Assembly: GCA_937927665.1 (NCBI GenBank)
Contig: CALBRY010000192.1
Location: forward strand, 1 to 16,652
Origin: an uncultured Chloroflexota bacterium
GTDB taxonomy: Bacteria > Chloroflexota > Anaerolineae > Aggregatilineales > Phototrophicaceae
Length of the DNA: 16,652 nt
Reading direction: 5' to 3'
Shown here: positions 7,444 through 14,489 of the stretch, in pieces
How positions within the stretch are numbered: position 1 is the first letter of the stretch
Layout: each line of letters starts with the position of its first letter
Translations under genes and position numbers: made by a program
Notes under the pieces: generated by a model
Told to the model about the DNA's origin: nothing
Databases searched by the model: none
The model's input: the letters and a program-made list of their open reading frames with translations, nothing else

Positions 7444-7477
7444 GAGGCAGCCCTCTCATTATTGAGAAGGCTGCCTC
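7444..7477 (-). terminator. Intercistronic hairpin between malE and malF (partial terminator or mRNA stabiliser)
   Basis: Arms 7444-7457 and 7464-7477 pair at 13 of 14 positions (gaggcagcc with ggctgcctc at the base), with a 6-base loop. On the minus strand it is followed by tatttctttcc, a broken T-run. Such a structure just after the binding-protein gene usually gives more binding protein than permease, by attenuation or by protecting the upstream mRNA. Confidence 0.75.
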
Positions 7478-7489
7478 CCTTACAGACTA

Positions 7490-8794
7490 TTACTGACCGA
7501 GGATTGCTTGCAGGTCGAGTTCGAGCAGTTCCATCGCGGTTGCGCCATCCTGATCGCCGATCAGAACGCTGTGCGCGGCGGTGAAGAACGCGGTCGAAAC
7601 TTCGTTGTAGCGGGTCGCGGTCACGGTCGACGGACGGGTCACGGTGTTGGAAAGCACCGGGAACAGGTCAGCGAAGAACGGATTGACTGCCAGCAGATCG
7701 GGATCGCTGTACAGCGACATCGCGGTCGGCAGGTACGATTCGAGTGCGCGATAGCTCTGGACGTAGGGGCTGGTGTAGTAAATGGCGACAGCAGCAGCAG
7801 CGGCGGGATTTTCGGCATAGCGCGAAACGCCCAACTGCCATCCGCCCTGAGTCGCGGCGCGCAGACCAGAAGCGCCGGTCGGGAGCAGAGCGACACCGAA
7901 CAAGCCAGCGACCGCACTATCTTCGCTATTGCCCAATGCGTAGGCATACGGCCAGTTGCGCATGAAAGCTGCGTTGCCCGCCTGCCAAGTCGCGCGTGCA
8001 TCTTCTTCTTGGTAACCAGTCACGCCTTCGGGGCTGATCGTGCCAACCCACGTCGCGGCGCGGTCAAGCGCGAATGCGACTGCCGGGTCGTTGACCGTGG
8101 TTTCGCCTTCGGGGCTGACGATGGTGCTGCCGGCTTCCGAATAAATCCACTCGAGCGCGTCGCAGGTCAGACCTTCGTAGGCGTTCCCTTGCCAGACATA
8201 ACCCCAGAATTCACTGTTGCCCTTAGCGCGCTCGCCATCCTGAATGGTCTGCGCTGCAACTGCGAGTTCTTCCCACGTCTGCGGAACTTCGACGCCGTAT
8301 TCTTCGAGCAGGTCGGTGCGGTAATACAGCATCGGCGCGTCGTTGAAGTACGGAATACCGGTCAGGCTGCCATCAACCGTGTTGTTGGCGACGATTGCCG
8401 GGAAGTAATCGGCGAGTGCTTCTTCGCTGATGTAGTCGTACATGTTGATCATGTGTTCAGCGAGGATACCGGGCCAAATCACGTCGAATTGGAAGACGTC
8501 GATTTCCGGGCTTTGGGCTTCAAACTGCTGGAGGAAATAACCGAGAATGTCGGTTGCAGATTCGGGCAGCGGACGGACTTCAATAGTAATATTCGGGCAT
8601 GCCGCCATAAATTCATCGGCGGCGCGCTGCGCCAATTCGACTTCGATACCCACCGAGCCGGTCGACAAAACGACGGTTGCGGTTTCATCAGTCATGCAGT
8701 CGATTGCCGGCGCTTCTTGCGCTGATACCAACGCGAAGCTGCCGAACGCGGCGATAATCGCCGTGAGCGCCAACACGCTAAAGAACTTCTTCAT
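7490..8794 (-). CDS. malE: Extracellular sugar-binding protein of ABC transporter (family 1 SBP)
   Basis: A 434-residue substrate-binding protein that captures the sugar outside the membrane and delivers it to the MalF/MalG-type permeases. Residues 1-25 are a signal peptide (MKKFF, hydrophobic core, VSA before Gln26). No lipobox Cys is present at the cleavage site, so a soluble or otherwise anchored protein is predicted. The mature part has the family's early strand and 'G' turn (VVLSTGSVGIEVELAQRAADEF), a hinge segment GIPYFNDAPMLYYRTDLLEEYG and the late GGWQLGVSRY region, consistent with trehalose/maltose-type binding proteins. Start: the ATG at 8794 has a strong GGAGG (8803-8807) at 8-nt spacing. 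A TTG at 8809 would extend the frame by five residues but is not supported. It is the first gene of the operon; two LacI-like dyads lie upstream. The symbol is by family; the ligand is inferred. Confidence 0.88.
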   Translation of the reverse strand: MKKFFSVLALTAIIAAFGSFALVSAQEAPAIDCMTDETATVVLSTGSVGIEVELAQRAADEFMAACPNITIEVRPLPESATDILGYFLQQFEAQSPEIDVFQFDVIWPGILAEHMINMYDYISEEALADYFPAIVANNTVDGSLTGIPYFNDAPMLYYRTDLLEEYGVEVPQTWEELAVAAQTIQDGERAKGNSEFWGYVWQGNAYEGLTCDALEWIYSEAGSTIVSPEGETTVNDPAVAFALDRAATWVGTISPEGVTGYQEEDARATWQAGNAAFMRNWPYAYALGNSEDSAVAGLFGVALLPTGASGLRAATQGGWQLGVSRYAENPAAAAAVAIYYTSPYVQSYRALESYLPTAMSLYSDPDLLAVNPFFADLFPVLSNTVTRPSTVTATRYNEVSTAFFTAAHSVLIGDQDGATAMELLELDLQAILGQ

Positions 8795-8847
8795 TCTAAT
8801 TGCCTCCAATGGAGCTTGTTAAACGTAATTTGCTGACGTGCGATCTA

Positions 8848-8876
8848 AAGATACCCCCCTGACCTAGGTTTCGCAA
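8848..8876 (-). promoter_or_regulatory. Candidate malE promoter
   Basis: On the minus strand TTGCGA (8871-8876) and TATCTT (8848-8853) are 17 bp apart, each matching the sigma-70 consensus at four of six positions. The -35 element would lie inside the dyad at 8870-8887, fitting repression. The match is weak, and a TATACAAT-like sequence further upstream (about 8903-8911) is an alternative -10. Confidence 0.35.
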
Positions 8877-8887
8877 ACGTTAGCGAA
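8870..8887. promoter_or_regulatory. LacI-family-type operator upstream of malE
   Basis: The sequence ttcgcaaacgttagcgaa is an 18-bp dyad matching its reverse complement at 16 of 18 positions, with the central CG typical of LacI/GalR-family operators. It lies about 75 bp upstream of the malE start and overlaps the candidate promoter. Regulation of the sugar operon by a LacI-type repressor encoded elsewhere is inferred. Confidence 0.55.
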
Positions 8888-8964
8888 GGCATCACGCACG
8901 ATATTGTATAGACTGTACGAGGCTGGTGGGTTCTAGCGCAAAATTGCGAGTAAGCACTTATCTT

Positions 8965-8978
8965 TGTGAGCGCTAACG
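8965..8978. promoter_or_regulatory. Second, weaker LacI-type operator
   Basis: The sequence tgtgagcgctaacg has the agcgct core and flanks of cre/LacI-type sites; it is symmetrical at 10 of 14 positions. It is about 95 bp from the first dyad (centre to centre), a distance compatible with looping between two repressor sites. It lies next to the terminator of the preceding cluster. Confidence 0.35.
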
Positions 8979-8980
8979 AT

Positions 8981-9024
8981 TAAAAAATGAACGCGTAGAA
9001 ATATGTGCGAAATATCTCTACGCG
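8981..9024 (-). terminator. Intrinsic terminator after the STAS-like gene
   Basis: Arms 8992-9004 and 9012-9024 pair at 12 of 13 positions (cgcgtagaaatat with atatctctacgcg), with a 7-base loop. On the minus strand the stem is followed by ttcatttttta, a good U-tract. It begins 23 bp after the stop of the gene at 9047-9466 and closes the signalling cluster before the sugar operon. Confidence 0.85.
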
Positions 9025-9046
9025 CGTGCATTCACCGATCAAGCGA

Positions 9047-9466
9047 TTACGTTGTTGAGTTCGGGTTGTGGGTATGTACCGCTGTCTGCGCCGCCATAAT
9101 TGCATCTTCGCGCTTGGTAAACATCGGCACGTCTCTGCCGCCCGATTGCAAGCGACGCCAGTTCACCCACAATTTTGCTAGTGCGTTCGTGCCCACCGCA
9201 TAGTAATGAACGTACGGCATCAGGGCAGCATATTTCGCTTCGATTTCAAGTGTTACACGGAGGCTTTTCATCGACTCAACAAACGAAATTTTGGTGACGT
9301 TGAGGATGTCCATGATGAGATGACTGCCAGTGTGTTTTAGATCATCCGTCCACCATGAGAAAAGCGTATCGGATGCCTGCTCCATATCAGCGGCGGTCAT
9401 TTCTCCTTCAAAAGTAATGATGAAGATCGGTTCACCGGGGAGCTGTTCAATTTTTGAGAAGGGCAT
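9047..9466 (-). CDS. Small STAS/SpoIIAA-like protein
   Basis: A 139-residue cytoplasmic protein without signal peptide or membrane segment. It starts with a beta hairpin (PIFIITFEGEMTAADMEQ), then a helix, a strand pair around HLIMDILNVTKISF, a long helix (about 63-80) and a YVHYYAVGTNALAKLW segment. This alternating pattern resembles SpoIIAA/STAS-type proteins that act as signalling partners or anti-anti-sigma-like switches. It lies 215 bp downstream of two receiver proteins and a kinase on the same strand, so it may be a partner of that system, although a hairpin at 9572-9604 intervenes. The ATG at 9466 has GGAG 12 bases upstream. The fold assignment is by eye. No conserved phosphorylatable Ser is obvious, and it could instead belong to a family of unknown function. 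Confidence 0.6.
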   Translation of the reverse strand: MPFSKIEQLPGEPIFIITFEGEMTAADMEQASDTLFSWWTDDLKHTGSHLIMDILNVTKISFVESMKSLRVTLEIEAKYAALMPYVHYYAVGTNALAKLWVNWRRLQSGGRDVPMFTKREDAIMAAQTAVHTHNPNSTT

Positions 9467-9571
9467 AGTGATGTAATCTCCTGTGATGTGAAGTCTGCCC
9501 AGTCTTCATAATATAGTAACAGCGATTCGTGAATAAAGAGGGATTGCGAAAGATTTTAGGTGATTGTGCTG

Positions 9572-9604
9572 CCCCCTCGTCTCTCGCAGTGGGAAACGAG
9601 GGGG
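9572..9604 (-). terminator. GC-rich hairpin in the spacer between receiver and STAS-like genes
   Basis: Arms 9572-9580 (ccccctcgt) and 9596-9604 (acgaggggg) pair perfectly, with a 15-base loop. It lies 78 bp after the stop of the receiver gene. No U-tract follows directly on the minus strand, so termination would be partial. The rest of the 215-bp spacer (9467-9681) holds an A/T-rich tatattat sequence about 45 bp before the next start, a possible -10 region, and nothing else recognised. Confidence 0.55.
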
Positions 9605-9681
9605 TACTCAAGCGATAAGTCATCACAGAGGTGAAAATCGTAGCGGATCGTGCAGCGTCCGGTATTGAGCGCGCTGTAACT

Positions 9682-10062
9682 CTAGCAGTCATCCCATACG
9701 GCTTCACCTGCCAAAATTCGCCGCAGTTGATCCCCGAAGCACGATGAATCCAATGGTTTAGCGATCATGCCGTCGAACCCGACACTGCGGGTTGTCGCTT
9801 TCTCATTCGTGTTGACGGTGTAAGCGATAATCGGAACATCCACCCCGTGCACATTCCGCAGCAGATTGAACACTTCGTAGCCGTTCATCCCCGGCATATC
9901 CAGATCGAGAAAAATCACGCTTACACCAATCAAATCGGCGGCTTTCAGCTTACTCGGTCGGTTGACCCCTTTGTATGTCACGCCTTGAAGACTGAGGAGA
10001 TGCGCCAATATTTCGATGCTGTCCTGATTGTCTTCAATGATCAGCGCATGAGTTCCCGACAT
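9682..10062 (-). CDS. Stand-alone response-regulator receiver protein
   Basis: A 126-residue CheY-like receiver without an output domain. The acidic pocket is E10-D11, the predicted phosphoacceptor is D53 in VIFLDLDMPG, T82 follows the fourth strand (IIAYT), and K102 precedes Pro in IAKPLD. The length matches a single domain. It probably receives phosphate from the kinase at 10509-12437 and acts through protein contacts or as a phosphate sink. It starts six bases after the preceding receiver gene ends; AAGGAG lies 12 bases before the ATG and overlaps the end of that gene. The two receivers are clearly different in sequence, so this is not a recent duplication. Confidence 0.88.
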   Translation of the reverse strand: MSGTHALIIEDNQDSIEILAHLLSLQGVTYKGVNRPSKLKAADLIGVSVIFLDLDMPGMNGYEVFNLLRNVHGVDVPIIAYTVNTNEKATTRSVGFDGMIAKPLDSSCFGDQLRRILAGEAVWDDC

Positions 10063-10068
10063 GATGTG

Positions 10069-10479
10069 TTAATCTCCTTCAAACCAGATTTCTTCACCGC
10101 GTAGAATCCGCGCGATCTGCTGCGGAAAACGGTCGAAATCGATGGGCTTACTGATGAAGCCCGCAAAACCTTTTGCTTTCACGCGCGGCATCGATTCAGC
10201 GGGATCGGACGCCGATACCGCAACCACCGGGATTTGACTAAATTCCGGCATTTTTCGGATTTCGTCGGTGACATCAAACCCGCTGACGCCATCCGGCAGC
10301 ATCAAATCCATAATAATGATATCGACTGGCGCGAATGCTCTCAACCGCTCAATGGTCGTGGTTCCATACCGTTCGATCGCGGTTTTCGCGCCGTTGCGCT
10401 CCAAAATCATCTGCTCAATGGCACGATTCGCCAAATTGTCCTCAACGATAAAAATGCGTTTGTCTTGCAGTATCGCCAT
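10069..10479 (-). CDS. Stand-alone response-regulator receiver protein
   Basis: A 136-residue CheY-like protein. E13-D14 form the acidic pair, D58 (IIIMDLMLPDG) is the predicted phosphoacceptor, a Ser follows strand four (VVAVSAS), and the Lys-Pro pair is in FISKPID. No DNA-binding or enzymatic output domain is present. Start: the ATG at 10479 has AAGGAG (10488-10493) at 8-nt spacing. An ATG at 10485 and a GTG at 10488 in the same frame are too close to that motif. It lies 29 bp after the histidine-kinase stop on the same strand, so kinase, this receiver and the next are almost certainly co-transcribed and form one phospho-signalling unit. Confidence 0.88.
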   Translation of the reverse strand: MAILQDKRIFIVEDNLANRAIEQMILERNGAKTAIERYGTTTIERLRAFAPVDIIIMDLMLPDGVSGFDVTDEIRKMPEFSQIPVVAVSASDPAESMPRVKAKGFAGFISKPIDFDRFPQQIARILRGEEIWFEGD

Positions 10480-10508
10480 AGCCATCACTCCTTAAAGAAT
10501 TTTTCAAA

Positions 10509-12437
10509 TCATGCGGGAACAAGCGCATTCTGTTGATGTTTCATCGCAACCAACGCGCTCGACTCGATGGGCAGTCTCGCGGTAAAGACAGCACCGCTGC
10601 CGAGCGCACTTTCCATCGTCAAACTTCCGCCGTGAATTTCGGCTAGGCGGCGTGAGATCGGCAGTCCTAAGCCAGTTCCACCCTGTCTGCCGCCGTGCTC
10701 CGTTTGCCGGAATGTCTCGAAGATGAGCGCATGATCTTCTGGCGCGATTCCCGGTCCTGTATCTTTAACCGTGTACACAATCGAGTCGGCATCCCGTTTC
10801 AAGCTGATCGTGACGGTACCTTGCTCGGTGAATTTGCATGCATTCCCCACAAGGTTGAGCATGATCTGACGAATGCGGCGGCGATCCCCGGTCATCAGCG
10901 GCAGATCAGGATCAATCTGCGTCACCAGTTCAATCGGCTTATCCGCCAGCAAACTGCGGGCAACATCGGTCACCGCGGCGAACTCGTGCTCAAGGTCAAT
11001 GTCATCCTCAACGAACAATTTCAACTGCCCCGCCTCGATCTTGGAAATATCGAGCAGATCATTAATCAAGCTCAAGAGATGCTTGCCGTTATCGTTGACC
11101 TTACCGAGCGTTTCAACCTGCTGCGGGGTGACCTCGCCCATCATGCCTTCGCTCACAAAGCGCGAGAAATTGAGAATCGCATTAAGCGGCGTTCGCAGTT
11201 CGTGCGACATATTGGCGAGAAATTGACTCTTAAGCTGGTTGGCGGTTTCTGCCTGCTCACGCGCCGAATCAAGCGCCTTGTTCGTCGTTTCCAGTACCAC
11301 GTTTTGATCGGCAAGCTGATTACGCTGAAGGTTGACAAATGTTGTGCTGCGGTCAAGCAGCCAGAAGAAAATGATCGCAAGGACAGCAGCAGTCCCGATC
11401 ACGCTCTGACTGATCGTAAATGTCGTGCGGCTGCTGGGGATAAAATCATCGTGACGATACGATGCAATGTAGGCTGCATGGTCGCCATGGAGGTTATGCA
11501 CCGCCAAAAATGTGATCGCGTACCCGACATCGTTGACCTCAACCACCGTTGAGATGTTCTCGCCTGTGTTGAGCCGCTCGATCACATCCGCAGGCAGCGC
11601 GGCATTAATCGCGGTGATGGTTTCCCACGGCATATCGTCATCGGCGTAAGTATCGATTACCTCACGGTCATAGACATACAAATCCGAGATATCGCTGATG
11701 ACATAGTTATCCTGTTCCTCCGAAAAAACGACATCCTGCATGATGTCCCTGCGGAGGAGGAATGTTGTCCCGCCGGAGAGGCTTTCGTTTAGGCTCTGCT
11801 CCACAACGAGAAACGACACGCTGGTTTCCACACTGCCGATATGCTCCCCTTCGTAGAACAGCGGGAAAACATACCGGAATCCATTGTAGACGCGCCCTTC
11901 TTCAAAACCGGCGACCGGAACCAGATCGCGATTCGCTGTCATGACCGTATAGCGGACATCCGTCAGATCATCCCCGAATGTTTCCGGTCGATACATGCGT
12001 AAGAAGCTGACATTATCCGGCAAATGAAATTGAAGCTGGCGCAGATTCAAGCCTTCCAACCGCTGATACTCATCAATGAGCAGATCGTACAATTGTTGGC
12101 GTATGACCGCTTGTTCTGCTTCAGTCGCGCCATACGCCTGAGCGAACAGCGCCAGCACTTCCGGCTGATTGATCACCTCGTTGTAGATGATCTGTGCGGA
12201 TCGTTCATAACCCGTCAACACCTGACTATAAGCGATCCGCAAGTTATCGGTTTGATTGGCGAAGTGTTCGCCTTCCAACTGCTCCTGAGATGATTCGATC
12301 AGCGTCTCGGTGTAGAACACAAGAATCAGCAGAAGCGGGATGAGCAAGAGCGGACGCCAGCGGAGTATTCGCTGTGGCGCTCTGCGGACGGTGGGCTGCA
12401 CCGGCGCAGTTATAGGGAGTGTGTTTGCGATGTTCAT
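10509..12437 (-). CDS. Membrane sensor histidine kinase with Cache-type extracytoplasmic sensor
   Basis: A 642-residue transmembrane kinase. TM1 is at about 27-43, and a large extracytoplasmic sensor spans about 44-340. Its [20 protein letters not shown] and [19 protein letters not shown] stretches resemble double-Cache (dCache_3-like) domains. TM2 is at about 345-361, and a linker coiled coil at about 365-405. The HisKA dimer domain has H412 in [10 protein letters not shown]. The HATPase domain has the N box (NLVGNACKF, 528-536), G1 (DTGPGIA, 559-565) and G2 ([10 protein letters not shown], 586-595). There is no fused receiver; two separate receivers follow directly. The ATG at 12437 shares one base with the preceding stop (TGATG) and has GGGAG at 8-nt spacing; a GTG at 12440 is less likely. 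It probably senses an unknown external ligand and phosphorylates the downstream receivers. Confidence 0.9.
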   Translation of the reverse strand: MNIANTLPITAPVQPTVRRAPQRILRWRPLLLIPLLLILVFYTETLIESSQEQLEGEHFANQTDNLRIAYSQVLTGYERSAQIIYNEVINQPEVLALFAQAYGATEAEQAVIRQQLYDLLIDEYQRLEGLNLRQLQFHLPDNVSFLRMYRPETFGDDLTDVRYTVMTANRDLVPVAGFEEGRVYNGFRYVFPLFYEGEHIGSVETSVSFLVVEQSLNESLSGGTTFLLRRDIMQDVVFSEEQDNYVISDISDLYVYDREVIDTYADDDMPWETITAINAALPADVIERLNTGENISTVVEVNDVGYAITFLAVHNLHGDHAAYIASYRHDDFIPSSRTTFTISQSVIGTAAVLAIIFFWLLDRSTTFVNLQRNQLADQNVVLETTNKALDSAREQAETANQLKSQFLANMSHELRTPLNAILNFSRFVSEGMMGEVTPQQVETLGKVNDNGKHLLSLINDLLDISKIEAGQLKLFVEDDIDLEHEFAAVTDVARSLLADKPIELVTQIDPDLPLMTGDRRRIRQIMLNLVGNACKFTEQGTVTISLKRDADSIVYTVKDTGPGIAPEDHALIFETFRQTEHGGRQGGTGLGLPISRRLAEIHGGSLTMESALGSGAVFTARLPIESSALVAMKHQQNALVPA

Positions 12438-12988
12438 CACTGCAGCTCCCAGATCAGGTCAAATGTGGTCGAGCCGCCTCCCGTATCCTGCCGCTCGGCA
12501 TCCTTCACATAACGAACCGAAAAATGAACGCCGCGATCGAGATAACGCCGCGCCGCGCCGTAGATATAGCCGTAAATCATGTCATCGGGCCACACGGTAT
12601 TTTCTGTGTAGCGGATCGCGCTCTCGCCAATCCGTTCGACCCGGTAGCACCCTGCATCGCCGCTGCGATGCTGCCCCATGTGCATATCACCAAGCAGCAT
12701 AAGTTTCTCAAGCCCGCTGAGTGCCTCAATCTCGTCGGGGAGTTCGATGTGATACGTCATCGCCATACCGATGCTCACAAGATTGGTGGAAAATGCCGGG
12801 GACTCTGACCATTCCGCCAGAAGGTTGATAAATTGATCAACCGGGTACCATTGATCCGCTTCGAAGTAATCCAGCCCGTGCTTTTGCAGCGACTCGATCA
12901 CATCATCGCGTTGATAGTGGTTAAAAATTGCGCTCATGACAGCGCCCGAAACTTCAGTACCGGGGGCGTGACGATAGGGGTAAGCCAT
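12437..12988 (-). CDS. Conserved small protein of unknown function, probable sensory partner of the kinase
   Basis: An 183-residue soluble protein, first in the kinase operon. I do not recognise a named domain with certainty. Visible blocks are [14 protein letters not shown] (about 36-49), [13 protein letters not shown] (about 72-84), [20 protein letters not shown] (about 104-123) and a [21 protein letters not shown] helix region (about 127-147), ending in a strand with DLIWEL. This arrangement reminds me of small ligand-binding proteins (V4R/HNOB-like or DUF2378-like) found beside histidine kinases, but that is a recollection, not a demonstration. The ATG at 12988 has GGGAGG at 6-nt spacing. 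It overlaps the kinase gene by one base, so the two are translationally coupled and the protein probably feeds a signal into the kinase. The gene upstream is hemH, so a heme link is conceivable but unproven. Confidence 0.7.
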   Translation of the reverse strand: MAYPYRHAPGTEVSGAVMSAIFNHYQRDDVIESLQKHGLDYFEADQWYPVDQFINLLAEWSESPAFSTNLVSIGMAMTYHIELPDEIEALSGLEKLMLLGDMHMGQHRSGDAGCYRVERIGESAIRYTENTVWPDDMIYGYIYGAARRYLDRGVHFSVRYVKDAERQDTGGGSTTFDLIWELQ

Positions 12989-13115
12989 AAAGAACCTCCC
13001 GACTTACAAAATCTTCCTTAATCCTAAATCTACTCATTTTCATGATTCATTAAGAATTACGCGACGAATTTCACAATATTTTAAGGATGTTCGTCTACAG
13101 AGATGAGTGAGCCGT

Positions 13116-13140
13116 CCCGCACACATCGAAAGTGAGCGGG
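13116..13140 (-). terminator. Hairpin after hemH
   Basis: Arms 13116-13124 and 13132-13140 pair at 8 of 9 positions (cccgcacac with gtgagcggg), with a 7-base loop, 9 bp beyond the hemH stop. No strong U-tract follows, so it is a possible, not certain, terminator. The rest of 12989-13115 is A/T-rich and probably holds the promoter of the signalling operon; no convincing consensus was found. Confidence 0.5.
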
Positions 13141-13148
13141 CTAAGCGG

Positions 13149-14207
13149 CTACATCAAGTCGATCCGTGCGATTTCGTCATCCGGTTGGCGTGTGATCCAT
13201 CCACTTGAGTTTTCGCGTACCAGTTTCGCCAGCACATCCAACCACACCGGGGAGTCATTCAAACACGGGGCGAGATAAAACGAGTCGCCGTGTCCGCCGC
13301 CGTGTTCAAATTGATCGCGTCCTTCATGACCCAACTCATCGAGCGTTTCTAGGCAGTCTGTCACAAAGCCGGGAGAAAACACGAACGGACGCTCCACACC
13401 CTGAGCGTGCAGCCCTGTTAGCACATCTTCGGTGTAGGGTTGCAGCCATTCTTCGCGCCCAAACTGCGATTGAAAGCTCAGCGTCCAATCGTCGGGTGTC
13501 CAGCCCATCGCCGCAGCGAGCAGGGCGGCAGTTTTTTCGCACTGCTGGCGATACGGATCGCCGGTGAGGGTGTAGCGCTTCGGGATGCCATGAAATGTGA
13601 TCACGAATTTATCCGGCGGCTGATCCAGTTCGTTCACCTGCTGGTCAATATGCCGCTTCATCGCCTGAATATAACCGGGGTGATCGTAGTAAGGTTCAAC
13701 AAAACGAAGCGTTGGCACAAAACGTTTATTCTCGTATCCAATCATCCCCCGCCGACCTGCCGCCGCCGCGTACACCGAGTCATAGATAGGGGCGGTCGTC
13801 GTTGACGAATACTGCGGGAACATCGACAGCACCACAATCCGCGTAATCCCTTCATTTTCCAGCGTGTGAACCGCGTCCCGAATGCTCGGACTGCCGTAGG
13901 TCATGCCAAGGATGACGCGGAAATCATCCCCCAACCTTGCCTGTAATCCGCTCACCTGCGCTTTGGAATACACGGTGAGAGGGGATCCGTCATCAAGCCA
14001 CACGCGCTGATACAATTTTGCCGATTTTGCCGGACGAACGCGCAGAATAATCCCGCGCAGCAGCATCTGCCATACCAGCGGGTGATAATCGATCACGCGC
14101 CGGTCGGACAAAAACTGCTTCAAATACGGACGCACTGCCTCCGCTGTAGGCGCATCCGGCGATCCAAGTTGTGCGAGTAGAACACCAATTGTTTGTGAAG
14201 CCATCAT
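13149..14207 (-). CDS. hemH: Ferrochelatase
   Basis: The enzyme inserts Fe2+ into a porphyrin in the last steps of heme synthesis. With the ATG at 14207 it has 352 residues. Family marks are VLLAQLGSPDAP near the start, GSPL (about 74-77), TYGSPSI (about 103-109), the metal-site His in ITFHGIP (H206), the QSQFGREEWLQPY block (about 246-258) and PGFVTDCLETLDE with E287. These blocks look like the protoporphyrin (HemH) type more than the coproporphyrin type, but the two are closely related. Three in-frame starts are close together (GTG 14213, ATG 14207, ATG 14204) and none has a clear Shine-Dalgarno, so the start is uncertain by three residues. It stands alone on the minus strand, divergent from the iron-uptake-like genes starting at 14490, which makes functional sense. 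Confidence 0.92.
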   Translation of the reverse strand: MMASQTIGVLLAQLGSPDAPTAEAVRPYLKQFLSDRRVIDYHPLVWQMLLRGIILRVRPAKSAKLYQRVWLDDGSPLTVYSKAQVSGLQARLGDDFRVILGMTYGSPSIRDAVHTLENEGITRIVVLSMFPQYSSTTTAPIYDSVYAAAAGRRGMIGYENKRFVPTLRFVEPYYDHPGYIQAMKRHIDQQVNELDQPPDKFVITFHGIPKRYTLTGDPYRQQCEKTAALLAAAMGWTPDDWTLSFQSQFGREEWLQPYTEDVLTGLHAQGVERPFVFSPGFVTDCLETLDELGHEGRDQFEHGGGHGDSFYLAPCLNDSPVWLDVLAKLVRENSSGWITRQPDDEIARIDLM

Positions 14208-14271
14208 GCTCACTTTTACGAATCATAGGCTGCGATGCGGACTTTGATAGATTTTTGCACATTTTTGTAGG

Positions 14272-14277
14272 TTTATA
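14272..14277 (-). promoter_or_regulatory. Candidate -10 element of hemH
   Basis: On the minus strand this reads TATAAA, preceded by TTTGG (an extended -10-like context), about 65 bp before the hemH start. No good -35 is seen at 16-18 bp, which could mean that an activator or the nearby dyads are involved. Confidence 0.3.
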
Positions 14278-14293
14278 CCAAAGATAAACGGAT

Positions 14294-14331
14294 TTAACCC
14301 CGGTGCAAAATTACAATTGTCACCCGGTTAA
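14294..14331. promoter_or_regulatory. Dyad in the hemH / iron-uptake divergent spacer
   Basis: The segments ttaacc (14294-14299) and ggttaa (14326-14331) pair, as do the inner ggtg and cacc, around an A/T-rich centre containing the palindrome acaattgt. It could be a regulator site or an RNA hairpin. Its position beside the candidate hemH promoter favours a regulatory role, but no known Fur, DtxR or IdeR consensus was matched. Confidence 0.45.
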
Positions 14332-14351
14332 TCGTGTCTTTGATCACACGA
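14332..14351. promoter_or_regulatory. Dyad tcgtgt-N8-acacga
   Basis: A 6-bp inverted repeat with an 8-bp spacer containing the palindrome tgatca, directly adjoining the previous dyad. It is a possible regulator binding site in the divergent promoter region. Confidence 0.4.
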
Positions 14352-14390
14352 CGACTGCGCGTTAAGCACAGCTAACAGAAAAATCGCGTC

Positions 14391-14406
14391 GTCAAGCATT
14401 CTTGAC
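14391..14406. promoter_or_regulatory. Dyad gtcaag-N4-cttgac
   Basis: A perfect 6-bp inverted repeat with a 4-bp spacer, 84 bp before the start of the imelysin-like gene. The second arm contains ttgact, which could be a -35 hexamer for the + strand, though no matching -10 was found. The remainder of the 276-bp spacer holds nothing else recognised. Confidence 0.45.
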
Positions 14407-14476
14407 TTAATCCCCTTTGTGGACATCCGCCCCGTTGACCGTTAAGCTGGCGCTGATCAATGGACATGCAATTTTT

Positions 14477-14482
14477 GAGGAG
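14477..14482 (+). promoter_or_regulatory. Shine-Dalgarno sequence that fixes the GTG start at 14490
   Basis: GAGGAG lies 7 bases before GTG 14490. The alternative ATG at 14460 would place this motif inside the coding region and put ten non-signal residues before the signal peptide. Confidence 0.8.
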
Positions 14483-14489
14483 TTTGTTT

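Noticed and set aside
7508..8725. 405-residue open frame on the + strand
   Set aside because: It is antisense to malE, which has a signal peptide, a strong GGAGG and family motifs; the antisense product is Arg/Val/Gly-rich with no recognisable domain.
9447..9707. 86-residue open frame on the - strand between the receiver and STAS-like genes
   Set aside because: It spans a hairpin, overlaps both neighbours, and has no domain or good ribosome binding site; the region looks non-coding.
14214..14489. Fur or DtxR box in the iron-gene spacer
   Set aside because: Dyads are present, but none matches the usual 19-bp consensus closely enough to name a regulator.
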